From positions 1 through 36,763 of the forward strand of contig NZ_JAFDOE010000014.1 in NCBI RefSeq assembly GCF_018342065.1: 36,763 nucleotides of DNA. The letters are read 5' to 3'. Shown piece by piece: positions 18,404 to 32,797 of the stretch. This stretch comes from Citrobacter sp. FP75 (GTDB lineage: Bacteria; Pseudomonadota; Gammaproteobacteria; Enterobacterales; Enterobacteriaceae). The notes under the pieces are model-generated. The model did no database searches. It was not told the DNA's origin and was given only the letters and a program-made list of their open reading frames with translations. Position 1 is the first letter of the stretch; every line of letters starts with the position of its first letter. The translations under genes and the position numbers were made by a program.

Positions 18404-18704
18404 GGCGACCTAAACAAGTACACTTCCCCTCGCGACATATACTTTTTGATGCGTGGCCTTACTTCCCTTGCGATAGTTCAATAATGAGTACCGCAAACAT
18501 TAACTATTAAATCATGGCCTTACATCGTCGCGCTTGCTTAACTTTTTGCGATTACATATATCAACTACGTAGCCTTAAAGCATTGTCGATGTGAAAAATA
18601 ATAACTTCAACGTCGACTATCCCATACAAAAAATACTTCGTGGCCTTTATCGCAAACCCCCTATCGAACTCTACTAACACTTACTGCTTTAACAGCGACC
18701 TACC
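18404..18704. repeat. degenerate interspersed repeat array
   Basis: Six related blocks share a GTGGCCTTA-like core: GGCGACCTAA (18404), CGTGGCCTTAC (18452), CATGGCCTTAC (18513), CGTAGCCTTAA (18568), CGTGGCCTTTA (18639) and AGCGACCTAC (18694). Spacings are about 48, 61, 55, 71 and 55 bp. Most cores are followed at a variable distance by TGCGAT, TCGAT or TCGCGA and then an A/T-rich stretch. A further look-alike, CTGGCCTTCATCGC, is at 17641. Function unknown. Confidence 0.5.
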
Positions 18705-18724
18705 ATTTCTCTGCTGTTAAGTAT

Positions 18725-18763
18725 TAACATACGGATTTAAAAAACAGTGTCAATACTGTTTTT
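18725..18763 (-). promoter_or_regulatory. candidate promoter with overlapping perfect inverted repeat
   Basis: AAAAACAGT (18740-18748) and ACTGTTTTT (18755-18763) are perfect inverted repeats around GTCAAT. The minus strand reads TTGACA (18749-18754) as a consensus -35 within the repeat, with TATGTT 16 bp further as a possible -10. This could drive a transcript through the repeat array to the 18192-18227 terminator. Prediction only. Confidence 0.4.
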
Positions 18764-18810
18764 AATGACATGTCTTTATTGACAGTATTCATAAGATTTT
18801 ACGTCAGGCA

Positions 18811-18836
18811 AAAAAAACCCGCCGAGGCGGGTTTTT
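18811..18836 (-). terminator. rpoBC operon terminator
   Basis: Minus-strand GC-rich stem from AAAAACCCGCC and GGCGGGTTTTT (18813-18836, 2-nt loop), followed by a run of U; it starts 19 bp after the rpoC stop. Confidence 0.92.
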
Positions 18837-18854
18837 CATTACGGTCAGCAACGA

Positions 18855-21800
18855 TTAATCGTTGTTAGAGCCGCCCAGACCTGCGTTCAGCAGTTCTGCC
18901 AGGCTGGCAGATGCATCTTCAGCAGTAACCTGAGGTGCAGCCGGCTGTTCGCCCGCGGCACGACGGCGCATACGATCCTGGTGGTACGCATAACCGGTAC
19001 CGGCAGGGATCAGACGACCCACGATAACGTTCTCTTTCAGGCCACGCAGTTCGTCGCGTTTACCCGCAACGGCTGCTTCGGTCAGGACACGCGTGGTCTC
19101 CTGGAACGATGCGGCAGAGATGAACGATTCGGTTGCCAGAGACGCTTTGGTGATACCCAGCAGGTCGCGGGAATACGTTGCCGCCACTTTGCCGTTCGCT
19201 TCCAGATCGCGGTTAGCAATCTTGACGCGGGAGTATTCAACCTGCTCGCCTTCCAGGAAGTCGGAGCTACCAGCACTGTCGATGGTCGCTTTACGCAGCA
19301 TCTGACGAACGATAACTTCGATGTGTTTATCGTTAATCTTAACGCCTTGCAGACGGTATACGTCCTGTACTTCGTTGGTGATGTAACGCGTTACCGCGTG
19401 TACGCCACGAAGACGCAGGATGTCGTGCGGCGCTTCCGGACCATCAGAAACCACGTCACCACGTTCTACACGTTCACCTTCGAACACGTTGAGCTGACGC
19501 CATTTTGGAATCATCTCTTCGTACGGTTCGCTGCCATCTAACGGGGTGATAACCAGACGACGCTTCCCTTTGGTTTCTTTACCGAAGGAAATGATACCGC
19601 TGATTTCCGCAAGGATAGCTGGCTCTTTCGGACGACGTGCTTCGAACAGATCCGCAACGCGCGGCAGACCACCGGTGATGTCCTTGGTACCGCCGGATTC
19701 CTGAGGAATACGCGCCAGGGTGTCACCCGCACTGATCTGAACGCCATCTTCCAGCTGAACAATCGCTTTACCCGGCAGGAAGTACTGAGCAGACATATCA
19801 GTGCCTGGGATCAGAACGTCGTTACCGTTAGCATCAACAATTTTCAGTGCCGGACGCAGGTCTTTACCACCTGCAGTACGCTCTGCAGAATCCAGAACAA
19901 CCAGAGAAGACAGACCGGTCAGTTCGTCGGTCTGGCGAGTAATGGTCTGGCCGTCGATCATATCAGTAAAGCGGATGAAACCACTTACTTCAGTGATAAC
20001 TGGCATGGTGTGCGGATCCCAGTTTGCTACGGTTTCGCCGCCAGCAACCTGCTCACCATCACCTTTACCCATTACCGCGCCGTATGGCACTTTATAGCTT
20101 TCTTTGGTACGACCGAATTCGTCGATCAGTTTCAGCTCGGTGTTACGCGAGGTCACTACCAGCTTACCGGCAGAGTTCACAACCGACTTCGCATTGCTCA
20201 GACGGATGCTACCTTTGTTTTTCACCTGGATGCTGGATTCAGCAGCCGCACGAGATGCCGCACCACCGATGTGGAACGTACGCATCGTCAGCTGTGTACC
20301 CGGTTCACCGATGGACTGTGCCGCGATAACGCCGATTGCTTCACCTTTGTTGATGATGTGGCCACGCGCCAGGTCACGACCGTAGCAGTGCGCACATACA
20401 CCAAAGTCGGTGTCACAAGATACAACAGAACGTACTTTGACGGAGTCAACGGAGTTCTCTTCCAGCAGGTCACACCAATGCTCGTGCAGCAGCGTGTTGC
20501 GTGGAACCAGAATATCCGCGGTGCCCGGCTTCAGAACGTCTTCAGCAGTCACACGACCCAGAACGCGATCGCGCAGTGGCTCTTTAACGTCACCACCCTC
20601 GATAACCGGGGTCATGGTGATGCCTTCCAGCGTGCCACAGTCATCTTCAGTAACAACCAGATCCTGCGCAACGTCAACCAGACGACGAGTCAGATAACCG
20701 GAGTTTGCTGTTTTCAGTGCGGTATCCGCCAGACCTTTACGCGCACCGTGCGTGGAGATGAAGTACTGGAGTACGTTCAGACCTTCACGGAAGTTCGCGG
20801 TGATTGGCGTTTCGATGATGGAGCCATCTGGCTTCGCCATCAGACCACGCATACCTGCCAGCTGACGAATCTGTGCTGCAGAACCACGCGCACCGGAGTC
20901 GGCCATCATGTAGATGCTGTTGAAAGAAACCTGCTGCTCTTCTACGCCGTCACGGTTAATCACGGTTTCGGTTTGCAGGTTATCCATCATCGCTTTGGAT
21001 ACACGATCGTTCGCCGCAGCCCAGATATCGATAACTTTGTTATAGCGTTCGCCTGCGGTTACCAGACCAGACTGGAACTGCTCCTGAATCTCAGCAACTT
21101 CCGCTTCCGCTTCGCTGATGATTTCGTATTTCTTCTCTGGGATAACCATGTCGTCGATACCAACAGAGGCGCCTGAGCGCGCTGCATAGGCAAAGCCGGT
21201 GTACATTGTCTGGTCAGCGAAGATAACGGTCGGCTTCAGACCCAAAATGCGGTAACAGGTGTTCAGCATTTTGGAGATCGCTTTCTTGCCCAGCGCCTGG
21301 TTGACGATGGAGAAAGGCAGACCTTTCGGCACGATCATCCACAGAATGGCGCGACCAACGGTCGTGTCTTTCAGGCTGGTGTGCGCAACGAATTCGCCGT
21401 TTTCATCTTTTTCGTATTCGGTGATACGCACTTTAACGCGCGCATGCAGAGAAGCCAGACCTGCGCGATAAATACGCTCAGCTTCTTTCGGGCCAGTCAG
21501 CACCATGCCTTCGCCTTTGGCGTTAACACAGTCGCGGGTCATGTAGTACAGACCCAATACAACGTCCTGAGACGGAACGATGATAGGTTCGCCGTTCGCC
21601 GGAGACAGGATGTTGTTGGTAGACATCATCAGCGCACGCGCTTCAAGCTGGGCTTCCAGCGTCAGCGGTACGTGAACTGCCATCTGGTCACCATCGAAGT
21701 CGGCGTTATATGCCGCACAAACCAGCGGGTGCAGCTGAATAGCTTTACCTTCGATCAGTACTGGCTCAAACGCCTGGATGCCCAGACGGTGCAGGGTTGG

Positions 21801-23078
21801 TGCACGGTTCAGCAGTACCGGGTGTTCGCGGATAACTTCGTCCAGGATATCCCAAACGACAGCTTCTTCACGCTCAACCATTTTCTTAGCGGCTTTGATG
21901 GTGGTGGCGAGGCCACGCAGTTCCAGCTTGCCATAGATGAACGGTTTGAACAGCTCCAGTGCCATTTTCTTCGGTAGACCGCACTGATGCAGACGCAGGT
22001 ATGGACCTACGGTGATTACAGAACGACCAGAGTAGTCAACACGCTTACCGAGCAGGTTCTGACGGAAACGACCCTGCTTACCTTTGATCATATCGGCCAA
22101 AGATTTCAGAGGACGTTTGTTAGAACCGGTGATCGCACGACCGCGACGACCGTTATCCAGCAGGGCGTCAACCGCTTCCTGCAGCATACGTTTTTCGTTG
22201 CGTACGATGATGTCCGGCGCAGCCAGATCCAGCAGACGTTTCAGACGGTTGTTACGGTTGATAACGCGACGATACAGATCGTTCAGATCCGACGTTGCGA
22301 AACGACCGCCATCCAGCGGAACCAGCGGACGCAGATCTGGCGGCAGAACCGGCAGAACGGTCAGGATCATCCACTCTGGCTTGTTGCCAGACTGTACGAA
22401 CGCTTCCAGCAGTTTGATACGCTTGGTCAGCTTCTTACGCTTGGTTTCGGAGTTGGTTTCGTTCAGCTCTTCGCGCAGAGTTTCACACTCTTGCTCCAGA
22501 TCCATGCTTTTCAGCAGGGCCTGGATAGCTTCCGCACCCATCTTCGCGTCGAATTCGTCACCGAACTCTTCCAGCGCGTCCAGATACTGCTCTTCAGTCA
22601 GGATCTGTTGACGTTCCAGGTTGGTCATACCGCCTTCGATAACAACATATGATTCGAAGTACAGTACGCGTTCGATATCACGCAGCGGCATATCGAGCAG
22701 CAGACCGATACGGGACGGCAGCGATTTCAGGAACCAGATGTGAGCAGTCGGAGACGCCAGCTCGATGTGGCCCATACGCTCACGGCGTACTTTAGTCTGG
22801 GTCACTTCAACGCCGCACTTCTCACAGATCACACCACGGTGTTTCAGGCGCTTGTACTTACCGCACAGGCACTCGTAATCTTTCACTGGCCCAAAGATAC
22901 GGGCGCAGAAAAGGCCGTCACGCTCAGGTTTGAACGTACGGTAGTTAATGGTTTCCGGCTTCTTAACTTCACCGAAAGACCATGAACGGATCATGTCTGG
23001 CGAGGCCAGAGCAATTTTGATCGCATCAAACTCTTCGGTTTTAGTCTGCGCTTTCAGAAACTTTAATAAATCTTTCAC
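18855..23078 (-). CDS. rpoC: RNA polymerase beta-prime subunit
   Basis: Largest core subunit of RNA polymerase; carries the catalytic Mg2+ site. The 1407 residues equal the E. coli length. The N-terminal zinc ribbon has C70, C72, C85 and C88. The absolutely conserved NADFDGDQM (from residue 458) supplies the three catalytic aspartates. The second zinc site is formed by the cysteines around [11 protein letters not shown], and the trigger-loop region [16 protein letters not shown] is intact. It is cotranscribed with rpoB across a 76-bp spacer and ends in its own terminator. No disruption or unusual insertion was noticed. Confidence 0.99.
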   Translation of the reverse strand: MKDLLKFLKAQTKTEEFDAIKIALASPDMIRSWSFGEVKKPETINYRTFKPERDGLFCARIFGPVKDYECLCGKYKRLKHRGVICEKCGVEVTQTKVRRERMGHIELASPTAHIWFLKSLPSRIGLLLDMPLRDIERVLYFESYVVIEGGMTNLERQQILTEEQYLDALEEFGDEFDAKMGAEAIQALLKSMDLEQECETLREELNETNSETKRKKLTKRIKLLEAFVQSGNKPEWMILTVLPVLPPDLRPLVPLDGGRFATSDLNDLYRRVINRNNRLKRLLDLAAPDIIVRNEKRMLQEAVDALLDNGRRGRAITGSNKRPLKSLADMIKGKQGRFRQNLLGKRVDYSGRSVITVGPYLRLHQCGLPKKMALELFKPFIYGKLELRGLATTIKAAKKMVEREEAVVWDILDEVIREHPVLLNRAPTLHRLGIQAFEPVLIEGKAIQLHPLVCAAYNADFDGDQMAVHVPLTLEAQLEARALMMSTNNILSPANGEPIIVPSQDVVLGLYYMTRDCVNAKGEGMVLTGPKEAERIYRAGLASLHARVKVRITEYEKDENGEFVAHTSLKDTTVGRAILWMIVPKGLPFSIVNQALGKKAISKMLNTCYRILGLKPTVIFADQTMYTGFAYAARSGASVGIDDMVIPEKKYEIISEAEAEVAEIQEQFQSGLVTAGERYNKVIDIWAAANDRVSKAMMDNLQTETVINRDGVEEQQVSFNSIYMMADSGARGSAAQIRQLAGMRGLMAKPDGSIIETPITANFREGLNVLQYFISTHGARKGLADTALKTANSGYLTRRLVDVAQDLVVTEDDCGTLEGITMTPVIEGGDVKEPLRDRVLGRVTAEDVLKPGTADILVPRNTLLHEHWCDLLEENSVDSVKVRSVVSCDTDFGVCAHCYGRDLARGHIINKGEAIGVIAAQSIGEPGTQLTMRTFHIGGAASRAAAESSIQVKNKGSIRLSNAKSVVNSAGKLVVTSRNTELKLIDEFGRTKESYKVPYGAVMGKGDGEQVAGGETVANWDPHTMPVITEVSGFIRFTDMIDGQTITRQTDELTGLSSLVVLDSAERTAGGKDLRPALKIVDANGNDVLIPGTDMSAQYFLPGKAIVQLEDGVQISAGDTLARIPQESGGTKDITGGLPRVADLFEARRPKEPAILAEISGIISFGKETKGKRRLVITPLDGSEPYEEMIPKWRQLNVFEGERVERGDVVSDGPEAPHDILRLRGVHAVTRYITNEVQDVYRLQGVKINDKHIEVIVRQMLRKATIDSAGSSDFLEGEQVEYSRVKIANRDLEANGKVAATYSRDLLGITKASLATESFISAASFQETTRVLTEAAVAGKRDELRGLKENVIVGRLIPAGTGYAYHQDRMRRRAAGEQPAAPQVTAEDASASLAELLNAGLGGSNND

Positions 23079-23154
23079 GGATTTGCTCCCGTCGGAGTTA
23101 GCACAATCTGGCGCCGGGTCTTACCCCGGCACCAGTGACCTGTTTGAGCGAGAG

Positions 23155-26100
23155 TTACTCGTCTTCCAGCTCGATGTTGATACCCAGCGAACGAATCTCT
23201 TTCAACAGTACGTTGAAGGATTCTGGCATGCCTGGTTCCATCTGATGGTTGCCGTCCACGATGTTTTTATACATCTTGGTACGACCATTTACGTCATCAG
23301 ACTTAACGGTGAGCATTTCCTGCAGGGTGTATGCCGCGCCATATGCTTCCAGCGCCCACACTTCCATCTCCCCGAAGCGCTGACCACCGAACTGAGCCTT
23401 ACCACCCAGCGGCTGCTGAGTAACCAGGCTGTAAGAACCGGTAGAACGCGCGTGCATCTTGTCATCAACCAGGTGGTTCAGTTTCAGCATGTACATGTAG
23501 CCAACGGTTACCTGGCGCTCGAATTGCTCACCGGTACGACCGTCGAACAGTGTGATCTGACCAGAAGTTGGCAGGCCACCCAGCTGTAACAGTTCCTTGA
23601 TTTCAGACTCTTTCGCACCGTCGAAGACCGGCGTTGCGATCGGCATACCTTTTTTCAGGTTTTCAGCCAGACGCAGAACTTCTTCATCACTGAAGGTATT
23701 CAGGTCAACTTTCTGACGAACGTCGGTACCCAGATCGTAGGCACGCTGGATGAACTCGCGCAGTTTGGCGACTTCTTCTTGCTGCTTCAGCATGGCGTTG
23801 ATTTTCTCGCCAATACCTTTCGCAGCCATACCCAGGTGAGTTTCAAGGATCTGACCGATGTTCATACGCGATGGTACGCCCAGCGGGTTCAGTACGATAT
23901 CTACCGGCGTACCGTTAGCATCGTGTGGCATATCTTCGATCGGGTTGATCTTAGAGATAACACCCTTGTTACCGTGACGACCTGCCATCTTATCACCAGG
24001 CTGGATCCGACGTTTAACCGCCAGATAAACCTTAACAATCTTCAGCACGCCTGGTGCCAGATCGTCGCCCTGAGTGATTTTACGGCGTTTCGCTTCGAGT
24101 TTTTTCTCGAATTCGTGTTTCAGTTCGTCGTACTGCTCAGCCAGCTGTTCCAGCTGATTTTGTTTCTCTTCGTCGGTCAGGCCCAGTTCCAGCCAGCGAT
24201 CGCGCGGCAGTTTGTCGAGCTTCTCAGCTTCAACGCCACCGGCAACCAGTACCGCGTAGATACGGCTGAACAGACCAGCTTCGAGGATCTGCAGTTCTTC
24301 AGACAGGTCTTTCTTAGCCTGCTTCAGCTGCATCTCTTCGATTTCCAGCGCACGTTTGTCTTTTTCCACGCCATCGCGGGTAAAGACCTGAACGTCGATA
24401 ATCGTACCGGAAACACCGTTTGGTACGCGCAGAGAAGAGTCTTTAACGTCAGACGCTTTCTCACCGAAGATCGCACGCAGCAGCTTCTCTTCTGGGGTCA
24501 GCTGGGTTTCACCTTTCGGCGTTACCTTACCTACCAGAATATCGCCACCGGTCACTTCCGCACCGATATAAACGATACCGGATTCATCCAGTTTGGAGAG
24601 CGCAGCTTCACCCACGTTCGGGATGTCAGCGGTGATCTCTTCCGGCCCCAGCTTGGTGTCACGGGACACACATGCCAGTTCCTGAATATGGATGGTGGTG
24701 AAACGGTCTTCCTGGACAACACGCTCGGATACGAGGATGGAGTCTTCGAAGTTGTAACCGTTCCATGGCATGAATGCCACGCGCATGTTCTGACCCAGAG
24801 CCAGTTCACCGAGGTCGGTGGACGGACCGTCTGCCAGCACATCACCACGTTCAACCGGCTCGCCCAGAGACACACACGGCATCTGGTTGATACAGGTGTT
24901 CTGGTTAGAGCGGGTGTATTTGGTCAGGTTATAGATGTCGATACCCGCTTCGCCCGGATACATCTCGTCTTCGTTAACTTTGATAACGATACGGGAAGCA
25001 TCAACGTACTGGACGGTACCGCCACGCTTAGCAACCGCAGTAACACCGGAGTCAACGGCAACAGCACGTTCCATACCGGTACCAACCAGCGGCTTATCAG
25101 CACGCAAAGTCGGAACCGCCTGACGTTGCATGTTCGCACCCATCAATGCACGGTTGGCGTCATCGTGTTCCAGGAACGGGATCAGGGACGCACCGACGGA
25201 TACCACCTGCTGGGTGGATACGTCCATGTAGTCAACCTGGTCGCGGCTGAACAAGCTGGATTCGCCTTTGCTACGGCAGGTAACCAGATCTTCTACAAAG
25301 TGGCCTTCGTCATCCAGGTTGGAGTTCGCCTGAGCGATAACGTAGTTGCCTTCTTCGATAGCAGACAGGTAATGAATTTCGTCAGTTACAACACCGTCGG
25401 TCACTTTACGGTACGGAGTCTCAAGGAAGCCGTATTCGTTAGTCTGTGCGTACACGGACAGGGAGTTGATCAGACCGATGTTCGGACCTTCAGGCGTTTC
25501 GATTGGACATACGCGACCGTAGTGAGTCGGGTGTACGTCTCGAACTTCGAAGCCTGCACGTTCACGGGTCAAACCGCCTGGGCCGAGGGCAGAGATACGA
25601 CGCTTGTGCGTAATCTCAGACAGCGGGTTGTTCTGGTCCATAAACTGAGACAGCTGGCTGGAACCGAAGAACTCTTTCACTGCGGCAGAAATCGGCTTGG
25701 CGTTGATCATATCCTGAGGCATCAGGGTATCCAGATCGCCCAGAGACAGACGCTCTTTCACCGCACGCTCAACACGTACCAGGCCAACGCGGAACTGGTT
25801 CTCCGCCATTTCGCCTACGGAACGGATACGACGGTTGCCGAGGTGGTCGATATCATCGACTTCGCCTTTACCGTTACGGATATCGATGAGCTTCTTCATC
25901 ACTTCGATGATGTCGTCTTTGCTCAGGATACCGGAACCTTCGATCTCGTCACGCAGCAGAGAACGGTTGAACTTCATACGACCAACCGCAGACAGATCAT
26001 AGCGGTCTTCGGAGAAGAACAGGTTCTCAAACAGGCTTTCAGCCGCTTCGCGAGTCGGCGGCTCACCCGGGCGCATCATGCGGTAGATTTCTACCAGCGC

Positions 26101-27183
26101 GCTCAGACGATCGTTGGTTGGGTCGACGCGAATCGTTTCAGAAATATACGCACCGTGATCCAGATCGTTGGTGAACAGCGTTTCGATACGCTTGTGACCA
26201 GACTGGCTCAGCTTAGCCAGCAGATCCAGGCTCAGTTCCATGTTAGCTGCGCAAATCAGCTCACCGGTGGATTCGTCAACGTAGTCTTTAGCCGCAACTT
26301 TACCTGCGATGTACTCAACCGGAACTTCGATAAGCTTGATATCGTCTTTTTCCAACTGACGAATATGACGCGCAGTGATGCGACGACCTTTTTCGACGTA
26401 GATCTTGCCGTTAGCTTCGATATCAAAAGAGGCGGTTTCACCACGCAGGCGTTCCGGCACCAGTTCCATCTGCAGCTTGTTGTCACGAATTTCGAAGACA
26501 ACTTTCTCAAAGAACAGGTCAAGGATCTGCTCAGTGGTGTACTGCAGCGCACGCAGAATAATGGTCGCAGGCAGTTTGCGGCGACGGTCAATACGTACGA
26601 ACAGGTTGTCTTTCGGATCGAATTCGAAATCCAGCCAGGAACCACGGTAAGGAATGATACGCGCGTTATACAGTACTTTACCCGAAGAGTGGGTTTTACC
26701 TTTGTCGGAGTCAAAGAAGACGCCAGGACTACGGTGCAACTGGGAAACAATAACACGCTCAGTACCGTTGATAACAAAGGTACCGTTGTCAGTCATGAGT
26801 GGAATTTCACCCATGTAGACTTCTTGTTCTTTAATGTCTTTTACGGTGCCTTCCGGCGCTTCGCGCTCGTAGATCACCAGACGCAGTTTTACGCGCAGCG
26901 GTGCGGAATAAGTCACGCCACGGATCTGACATTCCTGAACGTCAAACACCGGTTCGCCAAGACGGTAGCTGACGTACTGCAGCTCAGAATTACCGCTATA
27001 GCTCTTAATAGGGAAAACGGAACGGAAAGCTGCTTCCAGACCATACTGCCCTTCAGGATCTTGCTCGATGAACTTCTGAAACGAGTCAAGCTGGATAGAA
27101 AGGAGATAAGGTATGTCCAACACTTGCGGACGTTTACCAAAATCCTTACGAATACGTTTTTTCTCGGTATAGGAGTAAACCAT
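23155..27183 (-). CDS. rpoB: RNA polymerase beta subunit
   Basis: Second-largest core subunit, forming the active-site pincer with beta-prime and the rifampicin pocket. The 1342 residues match E. coli. The rifampicin cluster ([23 protein letters not shown], given here in part) is wild type at the usual resistance positions (D516, H526, S531), so the sequence predicts rifampicin sensitivity at this locus. Other conserved parts include [19 protein letters not shown] fork residues and the C-terminal [21 protein letters not shown] region. The start ATG has GAGGAACCCTA upstream. It lies downstream of rplL across the attenuator. Confidence 0.98.
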   Translation of the reverse strand: MVYSYTEKKRIRKDFGKRPQVLDIPYLLSIQLDSFQKFIEQDPEGQYGLEAAFRSVFPIKSYSGNSELQYVSYRLGEPVFDVQECQIRGVTYSAPLRVKLRLVIYEREAPEGTVKDIKEQEVYMGEIPLMTDNGTFVINGTERVIVSQLHRSPGVFFDSDKGKTHSSGKVLYNARIIPYRGSWLDFEFDPKDNLFVRIDRRRKLPATIILRALQYTTEQILDLFFEKVVFEIRDNKLQMELVPERLRGETASFDIEANGKIYVEKGRRITARHIRQLEKDDIKLIEVPVEYIAGKVAAKDYVDESTGELICAANMELSLDLLAKLSQSGHKRIETLFTNDLDHGAYISETIRVDPTNDRLSALVEIYRMMRPGEPPTREAAESLFENLFFSEDRYDLSAVGRMKFNRSLLRDEIEGSGILSKDDIIEVMKKLIDIRNGKGEVDDIDHLGNRRIRSVGEMAENQFRVGLVRVERAVKERLSLGDLDTLMPQDMINAKPISAAVKEFFGSSQLSQFMDQNNPLSEITHKRRISALGPGGLTRERAGFEVRDVHPTHYGRVCPIETPEGPNIGLINSLSVYAQTNEYGFLETPYRKVTDGVVTDEIHYLSAIEEGNYVIAQANSNLDDEGHFVEDLVTCRSKGESSLFSRDQVDYMDVSTQQVVSVGASLIPFLEHDDANRALMGANMQRQAVPTLRADKPLVGTGMERAVAVDSGVTAVAKRGGTVQYVDASRIVIKVNEDEMYPGEAGIDIYNLTKYTRSNQNTCINQMPCVSLGEPVERGDVLADGPSTDLGELALGQNMRVAFMPWNGYNFEDSILVSERVVQEDRFTTIHIQELACVSRDTKLGPEEITADIPNVGEAALSKLDESGIVYIGAEVTGGDILVGKVTPKGETQLTPEEKLLRAIFGEKASDVKDSSLRVPNGVSGTIIDVQVFTRDGVEKDKRALEIEEMQLKQAKKDLSEELQILEAGLFSRIYAVLVAGGVEAEKLDKLPRDRWLELGLTDEEKQNQLEQLAEQYDELKHEFEKKLEAKRRKITQGDDLAPGVLKIVKVYLAVKRRIQPGDKMAGRHGNKGVISKINPIEDMPHDANGTPVDIVLNPLGVPSRMNIGQILETHLGMAAKGIGEKINAMLKQQEEVAKLREFIQRAYDLGTDVRQKVDLNTFSDEEVLRLAENLKKGMPIATPVFDGAKESEIKELLQLGGLPTSGQITLFDGRTGEQFERQVTVGYMYMLKLNHLVDDKMHARSTGSYSLVTQQPLGGKAQFGGQRFGEMEVWALEAYGAAYTLQEMLTVKSDDVNGRTKMYKNIVDGNHQMEPGMPESFNVLLKEIRSLGINIELEDE

Positions 27184-27433
27184 TAGGGTTCCTCAGCTCG
27201 CTGACAAGTCGACCCATCTGTCCGACGAAGGGACAGTTTGTGCAACACTATTTTGTTGACCGGAAAATCGAATACTTTCCGCAATGCCTGTTGCTATCAC
27301 GCTTAAACCATTTCGTTGCGATTTACACAGAACAGATGCTCTGTCGCAATATATTAAGGCGTCGATAGAAACAAACATTGAAAGGCACAACAGTAGTCAA
27401 ACAGTGTGAAATGCTACTGGCGCCTTACAGCGC

Positions 27434-27464
27434 AAAAAGGCTGGTGACTAAAAAGTCACCAGCC
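27434..27464 (-). terminator. rplL-rpoB attenuator
   Basis: Perfect 11-bp stem GGCTGGTGACT/AGTCACCAGCC (27439-27464) followed on the minus strand by TTTTT, 40 nt after the rplL stop. This is the known partial terminator that lowers rpoBC transcription relative to the ribosomal proteins. The rest of the 320-bp rplL-rpoB spacer (27184-27433) has no gene; in E. coli it also holds an RNase III processing site, which I cannot place precisely here. Confidence 0.93.
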
Positions 27465-27503
27465 ATCAGCCTAATTTCTCAGGCTGCAACCAGAAAAGTT
27501 GGC

Positions 27504-27869
<366 letters not shown>

Positions 27870-27935
27870 TTAAATTGTTCCTGAAAATCAGAATAAGTTT
27901 ATACGTAAGCAGATGCTTGATAAAGATAACTGCGA

Positions 27936-28433
27936 TTAAGCAGCTTCTTTCGCATCGCGAACAGCAGCCAGAGTGCGAACCAGTTTGCCAGCCGAAGCTT
28001 CTTTCATGGTTGCCATCAGGCGTGCAATTGCTTCTTCGTAGGTCGGCAGAGTTGCCAGGCGATCGATTTGCGATGCCGGGATCAATTCACCTTCAAAGGC
28101 TGCGGCTTTGACCTCAAATTTTGCATTCGCTTTCGCGAAATCTTTGAACAGACGAGCAGCTGCGCCCGGGTGTTCCATAGAATATGCAATCAGGGTCGGA
28201 CCAACGAACGCGTCTTTCAGGCACTCAAACTGAGTACCTTCAACAACACGGCGCAGCAGGGTGTTACGAACAACACGCATGTATACGCCGGCTTCGCGAC
28301 CTGCTTTACGCAGTTCAGTCATTTTGTCTACAGTAACGCCACGGGAATCCGCAACTACTGCAGACAGCGCGCCTTTGGCTACTTCGCTGACTTCAGCAAC
28401 AATCGCTTGTTTGTCTTGAAGATTTAAAGCCAT
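27936..28433 (-). CDS. rplJ: 50S ribosomal protein L10
   Basis: Base of the ribosomal stalk; binds L7/L12 dimers and 23S rRNA. The L10-(L12)4 complex represses translation of its own mRNA. I chose the ATG giving MALNLQDKQ (165 residues, the E. coli length). An in-frame start 11 codons upstream lies in the leader and lacks support. The C-terminal helix ([22 protein letters not shown]) is the L12-binding part. It lies downstream of a leader of about 370 nt with its own promoter. Confidence 0.97.
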   Translation of the reverse strand: MALNLQDKQAIVAEVSEVAKGALSAVVADSRGVTVDKMTELRKAGREAGVYMRVVRNTLLRRVVEGTQFECLKDAFVGPTLIAYSMEHPGAAARLFKDFAKANAKFEVKAAAFEGELIPASQIDRLATLPTYEEAIARLMATMKEASAGKLVRTLAAVRDAKEAA

Positions 28434-28843
28434 TAGCTTTGCTCCTGGATGTTTGCCGGAACTCATGTTCCGGAACTCACTTCACTCTTCCCAACGGACA
28501 GAGCGTCTTAATACGGTGAGCAGAAACAAGCCAGAGTATCAGAAATAATCTTAGCGTTCTGTCACCGTCTACGCAGGGCATTAAGCTTCTTTCGAAACAC
28601 CTGCGGTCTTCGACGGAGGCCTGGATAGGCCAGGCTCCAACGAACAAATCTTGTCTATGACTTCGCCCTTTGAACCGTAGCCGCGTTAGCTGCTCTCGTT
28701 CACACCGGTCATGTAGTTAACTACACTCCCGGCGATTCACTCAATTGCTGCCTTGCTACAATTCAAATGACTCGCATAGAGTTCTGTTTATTTCAACAGA
28801 AACGTGGGGGTAAGATTGTAGACAAAATCACCGCCCACGTAAA
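28434..28843 (-). promoter_or_regulatory. rplJL promoter and L10 autoregulatory leader
   Basis: Minus-strand -35 TTTACG (28838-28843) and -10 TACAAT (28815-28820), 17 bp apart, correspond to the E. coli PL10 promoter and start transcription near 28808. The untranslated leader of about 370 nt down to the rplJ start is gene-free. It is where L10-(L12)4 binds in E. coli to block rplJ translation. Transcripts from the rplK promoter also cross it. Confidence 0.85.
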
Positions 28844-28851
28844 GGCGAATA

Positions 28852-30115
<1,264 letters not shown>

Positions 30116-30146
30116 CGATTAAATCGCCGCTTTTTTGATCGACGTA

Positions 30147-30692
30147 TTAGGCTTTCTCAACCTGAGCAAAATCCAGCTCAACCGGCGTCGCACGACCGAA
30201 GATAGATACAGAAACCTTCAGACGAGACTTCTCGTAATCCACTTCTTCAACCACACCGTTAAAGTCAGCAAACGGACCGTCACTAACACGGACCATTTCG
30301 CCTGGCTCAAACATCGTTTTCGGACGCGGCTTATCACCAACCTGCTGCAGACGGTTCATGATCGCATCAACTTCTTTATCGCTGATTGGCGCCGGACGGT
30401 CAGAAGTACCGCCGATGAAGCCCATCACGCGCGGTACGCTGCGCACCAGGTGCCAGCTTGCATCATTCATGACCATCTGGACCAGTACGTAGCCCGGGAA
30501 GAATTTACGTTCGCTTTTGCGACGCTGGCCGCCACGGATTTCGACCACTTCTTCGGTCGGCACCATGACTTCGCCAAACAGCTCTTCCATATTTTGTAAC
30601 TTGATATACTCGCGCAGCGATGTGGCTACGCGGCCTTCAAAACCGGAAAACGCCTGAACGACGTACCAGCGCTTTTTAGGGGCTTCAGACAT
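30147..30692 (-). CDS. nusG: transcription termination/antitermination factor NusG
   Basis: Binds RNA polymerase through its N-terminal NGN domain and links it to Rho or to ribosomal S10 through its C-terminal KOW domain. The 181 residues include the [13 protein letters not shown] start, the NGN segment [10 protein letters not shown], and the KOW signature around [22 protein letters not shown]. It begins one base after the secE stop, forming the conserved secE-nusG operon. Confidence 0.98.
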   Translation of the reverse strand: MSEAPKKRWYVVQAFSGFEGRVATSLREYIKLQNMEELFGEVMVPTEEVVEIRGGQRRKSERKFFPGYVLVQMVMNDASWHLVRSVPRVMGFIGGTSDRPAPISDKEVDAIMNRLQQVGDKPRPKTMFEPGEMVRVSDGPFADFNGVVEEVDYEKSRLKVSVSIFGRATPVELDFAQVEKA

Positions 30693-30693
30693 C

Positions 30694-31077
30694 TTAGAAC
30701 CTCAGGCCAGTGATAAAGGATACCAGGCGAACCAGAATACCATCCAGTCCCCACAGGATCAGTGACATAACTGCGGTAACCGCAGCCACAATCAACGTGG
30801 TGTGCAATGTTTCCTGGCGAGTCGGCCAAATGACCTTACGGACTTCGGTTCTCGCTTCACGGGCAAAAGCAACGGTCGCTTTACCTTTTGTTGTCAACAG
30901 CGCAACACCACCCGCTGCAGCAATCAGAATCACTACAGCCAACGCACGCACTGGCAGCATCATGTCACGATAAAGGTAGTTGCCCACGATAGCTACAAGC
31001 AGCAATACAGCGACAATAACCCACTTCATCGCTTCCAGGCCACGCCCGCTTCCTTGAGCTTCGGTATTCGCACTCAT
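30694..31077 (-). CDS. secE: protein translocase subunit SecE
   Basis: Essential inner-membrane subunit of the SecYEG translocon. The 127 residues contain three hydrophobic segments (about 19-36, 43-61 and 93-111), the enteric form. The conserved cytoplasmic amphipathic region [20 protein letters not shown] precedes the last membrane helix. It lies upstream of nusG. The leader upstream to the tufB terminator (31078-31250) holds no gene; a CATAAT near 31200 may be the -10, with no clear -35. Confidence 0.97.
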   Translation of the reverse strand: MSANTEAQGSGRGLEAMKWVIVAVLLLVAIVGNYLYRDMMLPVRALAVVILIAAAGGVALLTTKGKATVAFAREARTEVRKVIWPTRQETLHTTLIVAAVTAVMSLILWGLDGILVRLVSFITGLRF

Positions 31078-31250
31078 AAACCAACCTGTCAGAAGTATTC
31101 TACAAACATTTTCACCCCGCGTAAGCGAGGCGATCCAAACCGAAATGCTCTGGTGCGTTTCGGACTAAACGCCCTCTTCAGAGCCTGTCTCAGCAATGAT
31201 TATGGCAAAAAAAATCACTGATGAGCCAGGTTCTGGTTCGACAGCGTATA

Positions 31251-31276
31251 AAAAGGGCATCAAATGATGCCCTTTT
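31251..31276 (-). terminator. tufB operon terminator
   Basis: Perfect 12-bp stem AAAAGGGCATCA/TGATGCCCTTTT with a 2-nt loop, 30 bp after the tufB stop, U-rich on the minus strand. The symmetric A/T ends could terminate in both directions. Confidence 0.93.
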
Positions 31277-31306
31277 ATTGCGCATTGCGTCAAATAATAT
31301 CAGCAA

Positions 31307-32527
<1,221 letters not shown>

Positions 32528-32609
32528 TCACCACATCAACCAGGCAATATACCTGAACTGTTGAATGCTTTTAAAAGTAAACAGAGAGAAACGGGAAGGA
32601 GAAGTGAAG

Positions 32610-32685
32610 TGGTGCTGATACCCAGAGTCGAACTGGGGACCTCACCCTTACCAAGGGTGCGCTCTACCAACTGAGCCATATCAGC
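32610..32685 (-). tRNA. thrT: tRNA-Thr (GGU anticodon)
   Basis: 76-nt cloverleaf including encoded CCA, starting GCTGATATGGCTCAG with anticodon loop CTTGGTAAG and T-arm GTTCGACTC. Last tRNA before tufB, 118 bp upstream of it; matches E. coli thrT in sequence and place. Confidence 0.97.
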
Positions 32686-32690
32686 ACGTC

Positions 32691-32765
<75 letters not shown>

Positions 32766-32797
32766 ATCCTGAAACTCGGCTACCCAGTTCTTTCTGT

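Larger units (their letters stand above)
18230..18810. other. AT-rich gene-free spacer
   Basis: About 580 bp between the rpoC terminator and the 18192-18227 terminator. It is visibly more AT-rich than the flanks and has stops in all frames. The longest plausible minus-strand frame I find, starting near the TATATGT at about 18436, has only 24 codons. It contains degenerate repeats (18404-18704) and an inverted repeat with promoter-like sequences (18725-18763). E. coli has htrC between rpoC and thiH; I see no trace of it here. Confidence 0.7.

Noticed and set aside
18404..18704. CRISPR array or IS remnant in the repeat region
   Set aside because: Repeats are too degenerate and the spacing too irregular (48-71 bp) for CRISPR. 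No cas genes, transposase fragments or bounded terminal inverted repeats were seen.
25600..25700. Rifampicin-resistance substitution in rpoB
   Set aside because: The cluster residues read wild type at the common resistance positions.
23779..27186. 1135-codon open frame on the plus strand opposite rpoB
   Set aside because: A shadow frame caused by the strong codon bias of rpoB on the minus strand. It has no ribosome-binding site and no recognisable protein family, and rpoB itself is complete and unambiguous.
28434..28466. Upstream start adding 11 residues to L10
   Set aside because: It lies in the regulatory leader; MALNLQD is the known start and gives 165 residues.
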